NCBI GenBank assembly: GCA_002914805.1
Contig: JXTB01000180.1
Span: forward strand, 511,712-575,711
DNA length: 64,000 nucleotides
Direction: 5' to 3'
Source: Parasponia andersonii
Lineage: Eukaryota > Streptophyta > Magnoliopsida > Rosales > Cannabaceae
Under the pieces are notes generated by a model. That model searched no databases and was not told the origin of the DNA. It saw only the letters and a list, made by a program, of their open reading frames with translations. Shown piece by piece: positions 44,250-56,855 of this stretch (positions are counted from its first letter, which is position 1; the number at the start of each line of letters is the position of its first letter). The translations under genes and the position numbers were made by a program.

Positions 44250-47200
44250 TCGTAAGCTCAGGGTAGTTCATGCCCATTCATTCGAGCAATCCTGTAGGTT
44301 TTAGGAAGAATCTCCTGGGTGATCTTGTAAGGTCCTTCCTAATTTGGGCCGAGGGCTCCAACTCTTCATTCTTAGGTCTTGGGCATCACCCTTTGTAGGA
44401 CCAGATCGCCATTTTTAAACCTTTTTCTCGGACTCACAAGTTGTAATATTGAGCTACTCTTTACTGATATATTGCGACCCATATTTGTGCCTGTTTGTGT
44501 TTTTCCTCCAGGAGGTCTAGATTCCCTTAGAGGAGCTTGTGGTTTGTTTCCTAGTTGTAAGCTTCAACTTTTTGAGTTTTTACTTCAAACTCAACTGGTA
44601 TCATCGCTTCTGCTCTATATGTCATTAAGAGTAGAGTCTCATTTGTCATAGTTCAAGTAGTTGTTCTGTAAGCCCAAAGTACTTTATGGAGTTCATCAAC
44701 CCAAGTCCTTTTAAGTTTTTCGAGCTTTGTTTTTAGATTCTGCTTAAGTATCTTGTTGATTGCTTCGACTTGATCATTGCATTAAGGATGAACAACAGCT
44801 GCAAAACTCTTCATGATACCATACTATTCGCAGAATTTTTTCATTTCATTGCCTTCGAACTATGTGCCATTATATGACATGATCTTCTTTGGAACTCCAA
44901 ACCTGTACATAATGGATTTTACGATGAATCCAGCCATCTTACTCGAGGTGATGGATGACAAAGGTTCAGCATCTACCTATTTGGTGAAGTAATCAATAGC
45001 AACCACTGCATACTGGGCTCCTCCTCGACCAGTTAGAAACAATCCAATCAAGTCAATTCCCTAGACTGTAAAAGGCTATGAAGAATTCATTGTGGTTAAT
45101 TTAGTTGGTGGTGTTTTCTGAAAATAGGAGAAATGCTGAGATTTGTCACATATTTACATATAGCCCATCACATCTTTTCTCATTGTTGGCCAGTAGTACC
45201 CTTGAAGCACGACATTTCTTACCAGTGATTGCCCCACAGAATGGCTACCGCACACTCTTTCGTAGATTTCTCTAAGGATATGGAATGCTTCTTCATTGTT
45301 TACACAATAAAGTAATGGGACTGAGAAACCTCGCCAATATACCTTGTTATTGAGTAGGATGTATCGAGCAGCTTGATACTTTATCTTTTGGGCTTCTTAT
45401 TTTCTAGTAGGCAGCTCACTATCCTTTTTTTTTTAAAAAAAAAAAGTGGGGCTTAACTATTGACCACCACTTACTACAAATTTAAAAGAAAATAATACAC
45501 ACATACTCTACTAAGGTTTGAACCCCTGACCCTCCCTCCCAAACTCACATACACTTCCCTAAAGTTTTGGACCAACTGAGCTAACCCCAGTTGGGTTTGC
45601 CATCCTTTAAGTATGAATAGATATGGTCTATTCAGGATAGCTTTTTTTCATCGAGCACAAATACAAATTTTTTTTCTTCAATGCTCGATGTCTCCAAGAA
45701 TTCTATAGGGATTATATCGAGCAGGTTTGCATTCTTTGTTGAAGTGAGCTTCGACAAGGTGTTAGCATTAGCATTTTGTGCCCGCATGATCTATTGGACC
45801 TCGGCTTTCTTAAATTATGCGAGGAGCTCACAGGACTCTGCTAAGTAGGACACCATCTTAGTACCACGAGCTTGATACTCCTTGTTTATTTGTCTGACAA
45901 CCAGCTGTGAATCACTGTAGACTGTTAATCAACCTTCATTTCTCTTGCTAACCTTAGACCAGCAAGCAATGCTTCATATTTGGCTTTGTTATTTGAAACC
46001 TTGAATCTGAAGCGAAGAGCACAATGAAACTTGTGATCGTCTGGGCTGATTAACATTAAACCTGTTCCCGATCTTTACTCTTTTGATAAACCACCTATGA
46101 ATAACTTCCACATAGCTATGTTCTTATCCTGTTCTAGCGTAGTCTTCTCTGGGCGATATGTAAATTCAGCTACAAAATCAGCCACAACTTGTCCCTTGAT
46201 AGTAGTTCTGGGAACGAACTTTATCTCAAACTAACTGAGTTCGATAGTCCATTTGAGGAGACGATCTAATGCCTCAGGCTTTTGGAGAACTTACTTTAGA
46301 GGGAAACTAGTGAGTATGTGGATGGTGTGAGTATGAAAATATGGCCTTAGCTTTCTCGAACTCATAACTAAGGCATAAGCGAGCTTCTCCATCTCTGGGT
46401 AATGAAGTTCTACTTCGATCAGTCTCTTGCTCGTATAATAGATGAGATATTGCACCCCGCCTTCTTCTCACATTAATCTTGAACTGATCACATGTTTCAA
46501 AACAGTGAGGTATATGAAAAGCACCTCATTATCCATAGGTTTGGAGAGCAAAAGAGGTTTACCAAGATAAAGCTTCAGCTGTTGGAAGGCATGCTTGCAC
46601 TTCTCGGTCCTTTTGAAATTTTTTACTCCTCGCAGTGCATCAAAGAAAGGAACGAACTTATCGATGGCCTACAAAATGAATCTACTAAGAGCTACCACTC
46701 TCCTAATTAGGCTTTGTACTTCTTTGGGCTTGTGAGGGGACTCCATGTCGAGCAGTGCTTGTATTTTCTTAGGATTAGCTTCGACTCCTTACTCGTTCAT
46801 CATAAATCGTAAAAATTTTCCCAAGGCGACTCCAAGGGCACACTTTAGAGGATTGAGCTTCATGTGATAATGCCTCAAGATTCTAAATATCTCCTCGAGG
46901 TGCCCGACGTGATCAATTGCTCGCTTCAATTTTGTAAGCATGTCGTCCATGTAGACCTCTATTGATATTTTAATATGATCGATGAGCATTTTGTTTACCA
47001 ATCACTGGTAGGTCGCACCAGCATATTTCAGGCCAAAGGCATGATCTTATAACAGTAAAGTCCTCGATCCTTTATGAACAACGTATGTTCCTCGTCTAAC
47101 CTATACATTGCAATCTTGTTATAGCCTGAGTAGGCATCCATGAAACTTAGTATCTCAAGACCAGAAGTTGCATCAATAAGCTGATCAATTCAAGGGAGAG

Positions 47201-48184
47201 GAAAGTTATTCTTTAGGTAAGCTTTGTTCAGATTAGTAAAATCAACACATATTTTGTACTTGCCTGTAGGTTTCTTAACGAGGACTAGATTCGATAACTA
47301 ACTTGGGTAGAATGATTCCTGAAGAAAGCCATTCTTTTCTAGCTTATCAACCTCTTCTTTGAGAGCGACATACTTTTCTGGGTCAAGTGCTCTCCTTTTT
47401 TGTTGGACTGGCTTGAAGTCTGGGTCAATGTTAAGCCTATGACTAATGACATTTGGGTCAATCCCCGATATGTCTGCATGGCTCTAAGAGAAGATATCTA
47501 GATTGTCTTTGAGGAATGTTTCGAGCTTTCCTCGCAACTCGTCACTGAGATTCTTGCGAATTTTCAGCATTTTGGACTAGTCGCACTTGTCCACTGGGAG
47601 TTTTGCGAGCTCCCCCACTGGTCCAGTTTTCTTAGTCGATCGCACGAGACCGAACTCATGATAAACTGGTTATAACATTCGTGAGCTTCATGCTGCTCAC
47701 CTCGTAGGACTCTGACTCCTTCAGGAGTTGGGAACTTCATCGCTAGGTGATGAATTGAGGTGGTCGCCTTCAGCTCTCGGAGATATGGTCTTTCGAGTAC
47801 TATGTTAAACGCTGTTAGGCAATCTACCATGACGAAGTCGGCCATAATAGTTGTTTGCTGAGGTCATGCTCCCATAATAAGTGCAAGTTGAATTATGCCC
47901 AGGGGCATGATATAAATTATGCCCAGGGGCAGGATACTATCATCAGTGAAGCCGTAGAGTTTTGTTGTGATTGGCTTCAGGTATTGCACTCCCAAACCCA
48001 TCTTCTCGAAAGTGCTTAAATAGAGAATATCCACCAAGCTCCCATTATCAATTAGGGTTCGATGAATGAGCATGTTGCCGATCTGAACAGTCATGACCAG
48101 GGGATCGTTGTATGGATAGTGAACTTTGCGAGCATCCTCTTCCATGAAAATGATCGGATCATTCTCTTTATAGAAGCTCTTCAT
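44250..48184 (-). pseudogene. Gypsy pol: protease, RT, RNase H (two), integrase, broken
   Basis: Protease: 'LIDNGSLVDIL' at about 48060, followed by 'FNIVLERPYLRELKA' (47845 on), the usual protease-RT linker. Reverse transcriptase: YMDDML at about 46953-46936 with both catalytic aspartates, and 'MKLNPLKCALGV'. First RNase H and its tether, then 'GQVVADFVAEF', then the second RNase H at about 46100-45950, where the first acidic residue reads G (LFIGGLS). Integrase core about 45200-44750 with 'YNGTQFEG', where D is expected at Y. Stops and frameshifts occur throughout, and a SINE interrupts it at 45428-45601. Confidence 0.8.
45428..45601 (-). mobile_element. tRNA-derived SINE, copy 1, nested in gypsy pol
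   Basis: 174 bp. Read on the minus strand, TAGCTCAGTTGG (45583-45572) is a classic tRNA D-arm A box and GGTTCAAACC (about 45525-45515) a T-arm B box, about 50 bp apart. They form an internal RNA polymerase III promoter. The 3' end is an A/T-rich tail. ATCCTTT flanks it at 45421-45427 and 45602-45608. A related copy lies at 63697-63844 in the same orientation. It has no coding capacity and would depend on a LINE for movement. Confidence 0.9.
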
Positions 48185-48459
48185 CAGACGGTCTTTAAGG
48201 TAGTAGACATTCGTTATTGGGGCTTCTCGAGCTTCATAAACATAGGTCTTCTGGCTCGTCCCCGAACTCCCTGTGATATGATGTCCCCCGAAAATGGTTT
48301 GGATTTCTCCTCGAATAAGATTGTCACGAAGTGGGGAACCTGCTCTCTTTTCACTATCCCCCCTTTGATCGTAGTCTCATTTCCTTTAATACCTTCCAAG
48401 GTATCCCTATCGGATCAACTCCTCGATCTTATTCATTAGGTTATAACAATCATTAGTGC

Positions 48460-50129
48460 CATGATCGTTGTCACGGTGGAATTGGCAGTACTTGTTCTGG
48501 TCCCTTCTCGCACCTTTTCTTTAATATGAGAAGGTTGTTTGTAAGGGTTGTCTATCCTCAGTAGCCATTAACATATTCTCCCTACTATCAGTGAGCTCAA
48601 TGTAATAGGTGAACTTAGGAGAGTAAGGGTACTTTTTATCCTCTGCTCGAGGTTTCTTCTTATCTTTTCTCAAAGAAGATGCGACCTGATCACTATTGTT
48701 TTTCCTCTTCTTCTTGTTTCCTTTTCTGTCAGACTCATCACCTTTCTGATGATCCAATGATTCCTCCACATTCTAAATGCACATATATTTTTTGGCTCTC
48801 TGGTATAAATCTTATACATCGGTGCATTGGACTTTTAGAAGATTTCTCTAGAGAGGCGTTTAGAGGCAGACTCCTCCCGCCAAAGCCATCAAGAGTCCTC
48901 CCTCCGGTACCTTGGATACTTTAGTGGCTTCTTTATTGAACCTCTTCAGATAAGAACGAAAGCTCTCATTTTCTCTTTGCCTGACATTCGCTAATGCCAA
49001 GCAGAGGGTGGCATACGTCCTGGAGACCTGAAACTAGCGGACAAAGTCCTAGGAGAACCGTTGCTAGGAGGTTATTGATCCCTTCAGTTTGTTTTTGAAC
49101 CACTTTTTTACTCTTTTTGTAAGTATGACAATGAAACATCGACACTGAGCTAGCGGTTCTACTTGGTTCAGATCCATAAGATCATTGAATGAGTCTAAAT
49201 GGTCGCAAAGGTCCATCTTTTCCGAATAGGCAATGATGGTTAGCATCTTGTAGCCATCAGGTATAAGAGCATTCTGAATCCTAAGTGAGAAAGGTGAGTA
49301 TTCCTCTTCTACCTGATACTTTTCACGGGTAGTCAGGCAATTTAGCTTATTTCGCATACAAGCTACTTCTTGAGAGAGTTGGTCATCGACTGGGATTGAA
49401 GTAGTTGAACCCTTGCTACGATGTGCTCGCTCTTCGCTGGTTCAAGCGATCACGAAGATTGTGCTCTTGTTCTCGATCTAAGTCTCATGCTGCTCGGCCA
49501 ACTCTCTCAAACACACTACCTATGGCCTATGACCTAATAGCTTCAAGTCGTTGACCCTCTCAAGCATTTTCTCGAGGTGGTCGTGGGGGGCGATCTCCTA
49601 TTTTTGCCCTCTGCTTGATTCGGTTGGCCTCAAGAGCATTTTTACGATCACGAGCTCCTGAACTCTCAATCACACAAACTCTCGAACTTATTAAACGGGA
49701 CTCCTTATGATCTCATTGTCTAGTGAGTTAATCGTGACCTCGAACATGGTCATGTTGCTCAGCCGCTCACATTGTAATTTCTGGCTGCTCTTTCTGAGGC
49801 CGGTTTCCAGCCAACCGCTGTAGGAGATTTTTGATTACATTGACAGTAACTTATACCTCTTCAAAAGTCTCTTTTTATTGAAGTTGTCTGGCCTATAGCT
49901 CGACCATCTCCACAGCTCGATCGACACCGTATATGGGATCTTTTCCAGGTCGTCTCCTGGCTTGACCCTGAATCGTGTCGATAGTATCGAGGCTCTGGAT
50001 AGTTTTTGGGCAGTTGCTTATTGCGGCAACAGCCTGAAAACGTATCGGCAGATCTCTGGTACAGACAAGTTGAGATTTGATAGCAGCAGTATCTCCAATT
50101 TTTGAATTTTGGCGTCTTGTCATCACCAT
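48460..50129 (-). pseudogene. Gypsy gag, broken
   Basis: Starts at 50129 (MVMTRRQNSK) shortly after the primer site. The capsid region at 49357-49064 contains 'IPDGYKMLTI', 'DHLDSFNDLMDL', 'CRCFIVILTKRVKKWF', the pattern of plant gypsy Gag ('retrotrans_gag'). The C-terminal Lys-rich part lies at 48769-48521. At least six stops or shifts separate these pieces. Confidence 0.7.
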
Positions 50130-50212
50130 ATTTTCAGATTTGAGAAAACTGAAAAAACGATAATTTTGACTGGATATTTTTCCCAGATGCCTTCCTTCTA
50201 GTACTAAATTAT

Positions 50213-50220
50213 TGATACCA
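50213..50220 (-). other. Primer-binding site of the Tat-like gypsy element
   Basis: TGGTATCA on the minus strand, a few bases inside the 5' LTR. It matches the first eight bases expected for initiator tRNA-Met priming; the remainder is worn. Confidence 0.5.
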
Positions 50221-50225
50221 AAAGT

Positions 50226-50668
50226 TGTATAACAATGAGATTGATAGTTTTTGAAGAAAATTAAAGATTAAAGGGAAAATGGGAGAGAAAATGATGAACA
50301 CAGAGATTTTAGAGTAGTTCAGTCTTTCGAACAAAGTACCTACACCTACTATAGTCGGTGTTATTCTTTCAGTATACTGGTTACAGGAGACCTTTCAGTT
50401 GGCCTTTGTTTGCTCAGAAGCCTTATATTTATAGGCTTGAGTAGATAGGTTTCTATTATAGATAAGATATTTTCAAATATCAAAAAAATTACAAAAAGGT
50501 TATAATAAATACGAATTTGAATTCCTATTTATCCTCCCAAGATTTAGTAAAATCTTCATTTGAGTAATCATATCTCTTAAATTCAAAATCCAATCCTAAT
50601 ATTTTGGAAACTTGAATTTTGGATGGAGAAAATCTCGAGATTGAAATTTGTAAATTTAATGTATAACA
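50226..50668 (-). mobile_element. 5' LTR of the Tat-like gypsy element
   Basis: 443 bp with TG...CA ends, partner of 42995-43428. A TATA-like 'ccttatatttataggc' lies near 50421. Confidence 0.85.
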
Positions 50669-50849
50669 AAAAGCAAACACAAAAATTAATAACCAAGGGC
50701 CTTCCTTTTTTTTTTTTAGGTAAATCAAAGGGCTTTCCATTCAAGGAGCTGGATTGCATTTATTTTTGACGATTGATTATTGATTAGTAATTAACTAGAT
50801 ACAGCACGTTAACTATTCTTTCGCTAATCTTTCACAATTCGTAGCATAG

Positions 50850-51501
50850 TGTTATGACTCTAGCCTCAAACTAGACAATTGTGCGTCACTTAGCACAGTC
50901 CGTTGTACTAAGTCAGCCTACCAACACTCAAGAAAAAGGCTTAGAGTAAATTTTGAGACAAAGTGGAAAAGAAAAGAGAGTTTGACTAAATGAAAGCTTT
51001 GTATTACTCTTAAAATGCTTAAAACTCTCACAGATGAGACTTATGTACAAATAGACCTTAGGGGTCCTTTATATAGGCAAAGCCTAAACCAACCAAGGGT
51101 TATGATCGTGCCAAGTGGCATAATCTTATAAAAGGTCTAGAATCTTCCTAAATAAAATAGTAATATCTACAAAGATATTTACATGAAGAAATCTAGAACA
51201 AACATGGCCTAGATTCTTCTAGGAGGTTTACCCACTATCTTGGCTCTTCTAAATCATTCTAGGAGCTTCGACCATCCCAACCCATCTAGTACTATCCAAC
51301 CTTATCGAAAGCCTTCTAGGACTTAGTAACGCCATCTAGAGTCTTCTAAAATGGCCAAGACCTCTCTTGATCATCTTACAAGTGTCCACCATATTCAGAG
51401 GCTTTTTCCTATCTTCTTGGGTAAGTAGTATATATATAGGATCTTAGAGCCATAGGGAACAATATTTGGATTTTAGGGAGCCAAATGAGCGAGGCGTAAT
51501 A
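50850..51501 (-). mobile_element. 3' LTR of the chromovirus-type element
   Basis: 652 bp, aligned along its length with 56199-56855: 'agcctcaaactagacaat', 'gcgtcacttag', 'ggtcctttatataggcaaagc', 'tctagagtcttcta'. The polypurine tract AGTGGGGGAGGG (minus strand, plus 51502-51513) abuts its inner edge. Confidence 0.9.
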
Positions 51502-51514
51502 CCCTCCCCCACTC

Positions 51515-54500
51515 AAGTTCGCAATGTCCTTGTCGTGCTATCAACTTTGAACCGCGCGATATAGTTTTTGAATTGTCATAAGGCATCCTCATGCTCCTAG
51601 CTAGCCTCAGCCTCGAGCAAATTCTACCATTTCACTAGGTACTCTTGATAATTAGGTACACCACATCAGCGGATCAAGAGATCGGCCAAAATATACTATG
51701 CCTCTTTATCAAGAGAGGTTACCACCATAATAGGAGCCCTTTTGGACTTGTCCCTTAAAGGGTCTTCTTCATCTCCATGGTAAAGTTTTAGTATGTTAAC
51801 ATAGAAGACAGAGAAAATCTTTAACTTAGAAGGGAGTTAAAGCTTATAAAAGACCTTATCCACACACTTGAGTATCAGAAACGGACCTTCGTACTTGCGC
51901 ACCAACCCTTTATGCACCTTTCTCAAGATTTTGAATTATTGTTGTAGCAGCTTGACAAAGACTGAATCCCTCTCTTGGTACTCAACATACCTCCTCTTTT
52001 TGTCGGCTCACTTCTTCATTCTTTTAGAAGCTCTATTTAAGTAGGTCCTAGTCAACTCCACTTGCTCATGCCATGCCTTAGCAAACTTGAATGCCACAGA
52101 ACTCTTCCCACCGTAACTTGTCACTAAGGCATATGGAGTCATAGGTTGTTGACTCACGACTATCTCGAAGGGACTCTTGGCTATAGACTCGCTCCTTTGG
52201 AAGTTAAAGGAGAATTAGGCTACATCAAGTAATTTTGCCCAATCTTTTTGATTAGCACTTATAAAGTGCCTCAAGTATAACTCTAGCAAGGCATTCACCC
52301 TCTCCGTCTGGCCATCACTTTAGAGGTAAAATCTAGTAGAAAAGTTCATGCCTAAACCCATTAACTTGAACAATTTAATCCAAAACCTTCCAGTGAATCG
52401 GGAGGTTACGATCACTTACAATATTCAACGGGACTCCCCAGAGCTTCACGACATGCTTCATAAAGAGTCGCATAGTCTTATCAGTAGGACAATCGGGTGA
52501 AGCAGGTATGAAAATGACATACTTGCTGAAGTGATCAATTACCACTATAACACTGCTAAAACCTTTCGACTTAGGCAGACTAGTGATAAAGTCCATAGAG
52601 ACACTCTCCCACGACCTCTCAGGAATGGGGAGAGATTCTAACATTCCACCTAGTGATCATTATTCCATTTTGTCTTGTAGGCATACAAGATAAGTTCGTA
52701 CATAGGTCTTAATATCATCCCTCAGCTGAGGCTAATAGTAGATAGCTTTGATAAGAATAAGAGTATGCTTCTGCCCTGGGTGACGAGTCCACAAAGAATT
52801 TTGGCACTCTTTAATAAGCTTTTTTCTTAAGTTTCCTCACTTAGGCACATAGAGTCGATTACTTTTGGCATAGAAAAGTCTATTGCTCAGCCAAACTCGT
52901 CTCATCTTTCTTTCCTTCACTAGGGATAGTAGGCTCTTTGCAAGAACATTGTGTTCTAGCTCTTCCTTGATTTTCTCATCAAGGTACTATCGGGCCTACT
53001 TAAGGCGGCCAGCTTCGCCTTTCTCCTTAGGGCATTCGCCATCACATTAGCCTTCCCATGCTTGTATTTAAACCTATAGTCGAATCTTACTAAGAAATCT
53101 TTCCACCGAGCTTACTTGAGACTCAATTTTTTTCTCAGCTTGAAAGTAGCTTGTGGCTATGTTATCAATCATGATCGTGAAGTGAATGCCTAACAAGTAG
53201 TATCACCACACCCTTAGGTAATGGATGATGGTAGTCATCTCTTTTTTTTGCACCGTGTAGCTTCTCTCGGTATTATTAAGCTTGCAGCTTTCATAAGCAA
53301 TAGGATGCTCTTCTTGCATTAGTACTTCGCCAGTAGCAAATCAGAAGCATCCGTATGAAACTCATATGCTCTAGAGTGGTCAAGCAAGCTCAGAATCGGC
53401 TCTTCACTTACTGCCTTTTTCAAGTCTTCGAATGAGACTTGACACTCAAGTGTCTACTCCCAAGACTTATTCTTCTTTAGTAGGTTAGTAAGTGGCGTTG
53501 CTCTTGCTGAGTAGAACTTGATGAACTGCCTATAGTAGTTTACAAGTCTGAGGAAATATCTCAACTTTGGCACCTTAGTAGGAGGTTCCCATTCTTAGAT
53601 GGCTTACACCATGGCTTCATCCATCATAAGTTTCCCATATTTTATCTTGTGCCCTAGGAACATCACTTCCTCTTGGGAAAATGAGCACTTTTCTTTCTTG
53701 ATGAATAGTTGGTTCTCCTTCAAGACCTCGAACACCTTCCTCAAATATTTTAGGTGCTCTTCCATGGTCTTGTTATATAGATGACTATCTCATCAAGGTA
53801 GATTACCAAGAACCGATCGACGTAGGGATGGAATAGCTTATTTATGAGGGTACAAAAAGAAACAGATGCAATGGTAAGACCAAATGGTATGACTAAGAAC
53901 TTATAAGCACCATACTTTATCACACATGTTGTCTTAGGCTTATCTCCCTCTGGTATGCATATTTGGTAGTACCCCGAGCGTAGATCAAGCTTCGAGAAGT
54001 ATCTAGCATTCCTAAATTGATCGAACAAGTCTGCAATAAGTGGGATGAGGTACTTGATCTTCACTATCACTTTGTTAAGAGCCTAGTAATCAATGCACAT
54101 CCTTAATAAGCCATTTTTCTTTTGGAACAACATCGGGGTATCAAAAAGGGCTTTGAGGGCCCTGATAAAACCCGTATCAAGCAACTCTTTTAGTTATTTC
54201 TGGAGTTCCTCTAACTCCAGAAAGGCCATTCGATAGGGACTCATTGCAAATGGCCTCGTGTTTGGCTCAAGCTTGATTTCATAATCCACCTCCCTCCTAG
54301 GTAGTAGTTTCTTCGGTAGGGTGTCAGGCATCACATCTTGGAATTCATTCAAGAAAGCTTACACCTCTATGGGCAAGTCACCTTGAGATTCTAACTCTTC
54401 ATCATAGTACTCCTTTAGAATGGCCAAGTAACTCTCTTCCTCCTTTCTTAAGCCCTTTTTAAATTGAAGTGCAAAGAGTACTTTGTTACCCACTTTCATG

Positions 54501-54979
54501 GACTGCTTTGTTGGTACTACACAAACTTTTTCACCATCCATGATGCACATAGAGTTGGCAAAAGGAATGAAAAATGCATGTACTGCATCAAAGAACTCCA
54601 AACCAAGCACTACCACAAAGTTGGCTATAGGCACCATTGATAAGTCAAGTTGGCCAACCCATGCACATAAGCTAGCCTTAACACTATGTGCAATCCCATA
54701 GATGAGGTGTGTTGATGAATTTACTTCCTTAAGGAAGCCTTCTCCCTTGGATACCAACAAGCCCAACCACCTGGCTTTCTTAACAAAGATGAAGTTGTAG
54801 GATGCACCCATGTCAACCAAGGCTTTAATGGCTTTGCCATTGATTATTGCATCCACAAAGAGTAAGCCCTTAGCTTGTGACTTAGACGCCGATTGCAAGG
54901 CGTTGAAGAGTTGCAAGGAACTAACATGTGCACCCACCATCTTCCCTATCACCTCTTTCTTGGCTTGGCTCGGAGGCAA
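51515..54979 (-). pseudogene. Chromovirus pol: protease to chromodomain, broken
   Basis: Protease (54979-54359) reads 'ALVDMGASYNFI', with M where the catalytic D-T/S-G triad has T or S. Reverse transcriptase (about 54300-53700) has 'FSKLDLRSGYYQI' and 'VIYLDEIVIY', so the YXDD box has become YLDE. RNase H follows from about 53590, with 'YEFHTDASD' near 53360. Integrase: 'VSMDFITSLPKSKGFSSV' and 'VVIDHFSKY' at about 52610-52520. A chromodomain ('YQEYLVKW.N', 'SWEHEDAL'-type, about 51690-51580) follows; in living relatives it directs insertion to heterochromatin. Frameshifts and stops recur. Confidence 0.85.
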
Positions 54980-56137
54980 TTAAGGCATTGAGAGCTTTCT
55001 TCTTGGAACACTCACGTGCCCAATGTGGCCCGTCATAAAAGAAGCACTTGACTCTTGGCTTAGAGAAGTCACGATCTCCTTTCTTCTCACCCTTGTCTTT
55101 GTGCCTATAGAAGGAACTGTCTTTATTCCATTTTCCTCCTTTTATTTGCTCTTCTCCACTCTTTGCTCCACCAACCTTCTTGTCTTTGGCCTTAGAAGGC
55201 TCTTTATTGGTAGAGTAATCAACAAAGCTCTCGACTACAGTAATAGTATTAGCCAAGTCTTGGATACCACGGTGCTTAAGCTTTATCTTGGCCCAATTCT
55301 GAAGGCCATCTATGAATAAGAATAGAGCATCTTTGTCTAAAGTGTCAGGGACTTCAAGCAAGAGTGTAGTAAACTCTTTCACGTCGTCTCTAACACTGCC
55401 AGATTGTTTAAAGTAGCGAAGACACTCTTTCGCCTCCTCTTCAGCATTCTCAAGAAAGAATTGTCTCTTAAGCTCTCTCTTGAAATCATTAAAGGTGGAC
55501 ATAGTGCACACCCCTCATTGCATCTCCCTGTGTCTCCACCTCCACCATAGTATAATGGTATCGGTTCGATACAAGGCAGTATTACAAATTTTACCAGCGT
55601 CGTCTGTCACACCGGTGACCTCGAAGTATTACTCGAGTCCCTATAGGAAGTTCTCAACTTCTAGAGTATTTTGAGTACCATTAAAGGTCTTTAGTTTAGG
55701 TACCTCAACCTTCTTTACCTCAATAGTTGTTATGGTGGTCGCCCACATGGCCACCGTTCGCTTGTGCAAAGCAAAATCACTACTCATCTCACTATTCTAA
55801 GTAAAACATTAGTGAGTTCTCTTTTGAAGAGATCTCGTACCTTGGTAATCTCTGAATGAAGGGACTCGATCTCACATCTTAAGTCGGCCTCTAGCCCACC
55901 CAATGCATCTTTGACGCTATTGTAGATCTCCGTATCCTCGGTCTCCAAACCGTCGCAATGGCCATCTACATCATCTACTCACTTGTCCAATGTGCCTAAG
56001 TTGGACTCTAATCAAGGCACTTTAGCCTCTAAGCTAATCACCATATCCCTTGACTTGTCCTGGGTAGCACTCTTCTTTCCTTAATCACGCCCATATAATG
56101 AAGCACCAACTTCAATGGGGTCAAGAGTTACAACCAT
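54930..56137 (-). pseudogene. Chromovirus gag with damaged zinc knuckle
   Basis: Opens at 56137 (MVVTLDPIEVG), just inside the primer site, with stops in the N-terminal coiled region. The well-preserved part (55511-54930) has 'FNDFKRELKRQFFLENAEEE' (capsid; written to 20 residues) and a C-terminal knuckle CFFYDGPHWAREC, in which the second cysteine of CX2CX4HX4C is Y. It overlaps the protease frame. Confidence 0.8.
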
Positions 56138-56186
56138 GGTTTTCATGTAGAGAATAGAGCCACCAATATATAACGAGTAACCAAAG

Positions 56187-56198
56187 CTCCGATACCAC
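56187..56198 (-). other. Primer-binding site of the chromovirus-type element
   Basis: TGGTATCGGAGC on the minus strand, directly inside the 5' LTR; 11 of 12 bases match the initiator tRNA-Met site TGGTATCAGAGC. Confidence 0.85.
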
Positions 56199-56855
56199 GT
56201 TATCATGACCCTAGCCTCAAACTAGACAATCGTGCGTCACTTAGTACAGTCTATTGCACTAAGTTAGTCTAATAACACACAAGAAAGAGGCTTAAAGTAA
56301 ACTTTGAGACAAAGTAGCAAACATAAGAGAATTTGATTGAATGAAAACTTTGTATTACTCTTATAATGTTTACAACTCTCATAAATGAGACTTGTGTACA
56401 TATGAACCTAAGGAGTCCTTTATATAGGTAAAGCTTAAACCAACTAAGAGTTATAATCGTGCCAAATGGTATGATCTTATAAAGGGTCTAGAATTTTCCC
56501 AAATAAAATAGAAATATCTACAAAGATATTTACATAGAGAAATCTAGAACAAGCATGACCTAGATTCTTCTAGGAGATTTACTAATCATCTTGGCTCTTC
56601 CAAGTCATTCTAGGAGTTTCTAGGACCATACCAACTCATCTAGCACCATTCGGTCTTGTCTAGAGTCTTCTAGGACTTAGCAGTAGCATCTAGAGTCTTC
56701 TAGCATAACCAAGACCTCTCTTAATCATTCTAGAAGTATCCATCGCGTTTTGGGGTCTTCCTCTATCCTCTTGGGTGAGCAGTATATATAGAGAATCTTA
56801 GAGTCACGAGGAGCAACATTTGGATTTTAGAGAGTTAAATGAGCAGGGCGTAACA
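56199..56855 (-). mobile_element. 5' LTR of the chromovirus-type element
   Basis: 657 bp. It ends in CG instead of CA next to the primer site (minus strand), a single transition relative to its partner, whose equivalent is CA. TATA-like 'ctttatatagg' near 56419. Confidence 0.9.

Larger units (their letters stand above)
42990..50673 (-). mobile_element. Ty3/gypsy element, Tat-like lineage, minus strand, inactive
   Basis: Two LTRs (42995-43428 and 50226-50668) flank gag, protease, reverse transcriptase, dual RNase H and integrase remnants in minus-strand order. A 5-bp AAAAG stands outside each LTR (42990-42994, 50669-50673). A second RNase H-like segment after the first ('GSGTGLMLISPDDHKFHC', about 46050-45990) is typical of the Tat lineage. 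A SINE has inserted into it at 45428. LTRs differ at many positions, so the insertion is old. Confidence 0.85.
50850..56855 (-). mobile_element. Ty3/gypsy chromovirus-type element, minus strand, inactive
   Basis: LTRs 50850-51501 and 56199-56855 flank gag, protease, RT, RNase H, integrase and a C-terminal chromodomain. Primer site and polypurine tract are both present. I found no clean target duplication (catag left, cgagg right). Total length is about 6.0 kb. Stops and lost catalytic residues show it cannot move. Confidence 0.9.

Noticed and set aside
45515..45583. A functional tRNA gene
   Set aside because: The boxes are tRNA-like but no acceptor or anticodon stem can be formed. Poly(A/T) tail and target duplication identify a SINE.
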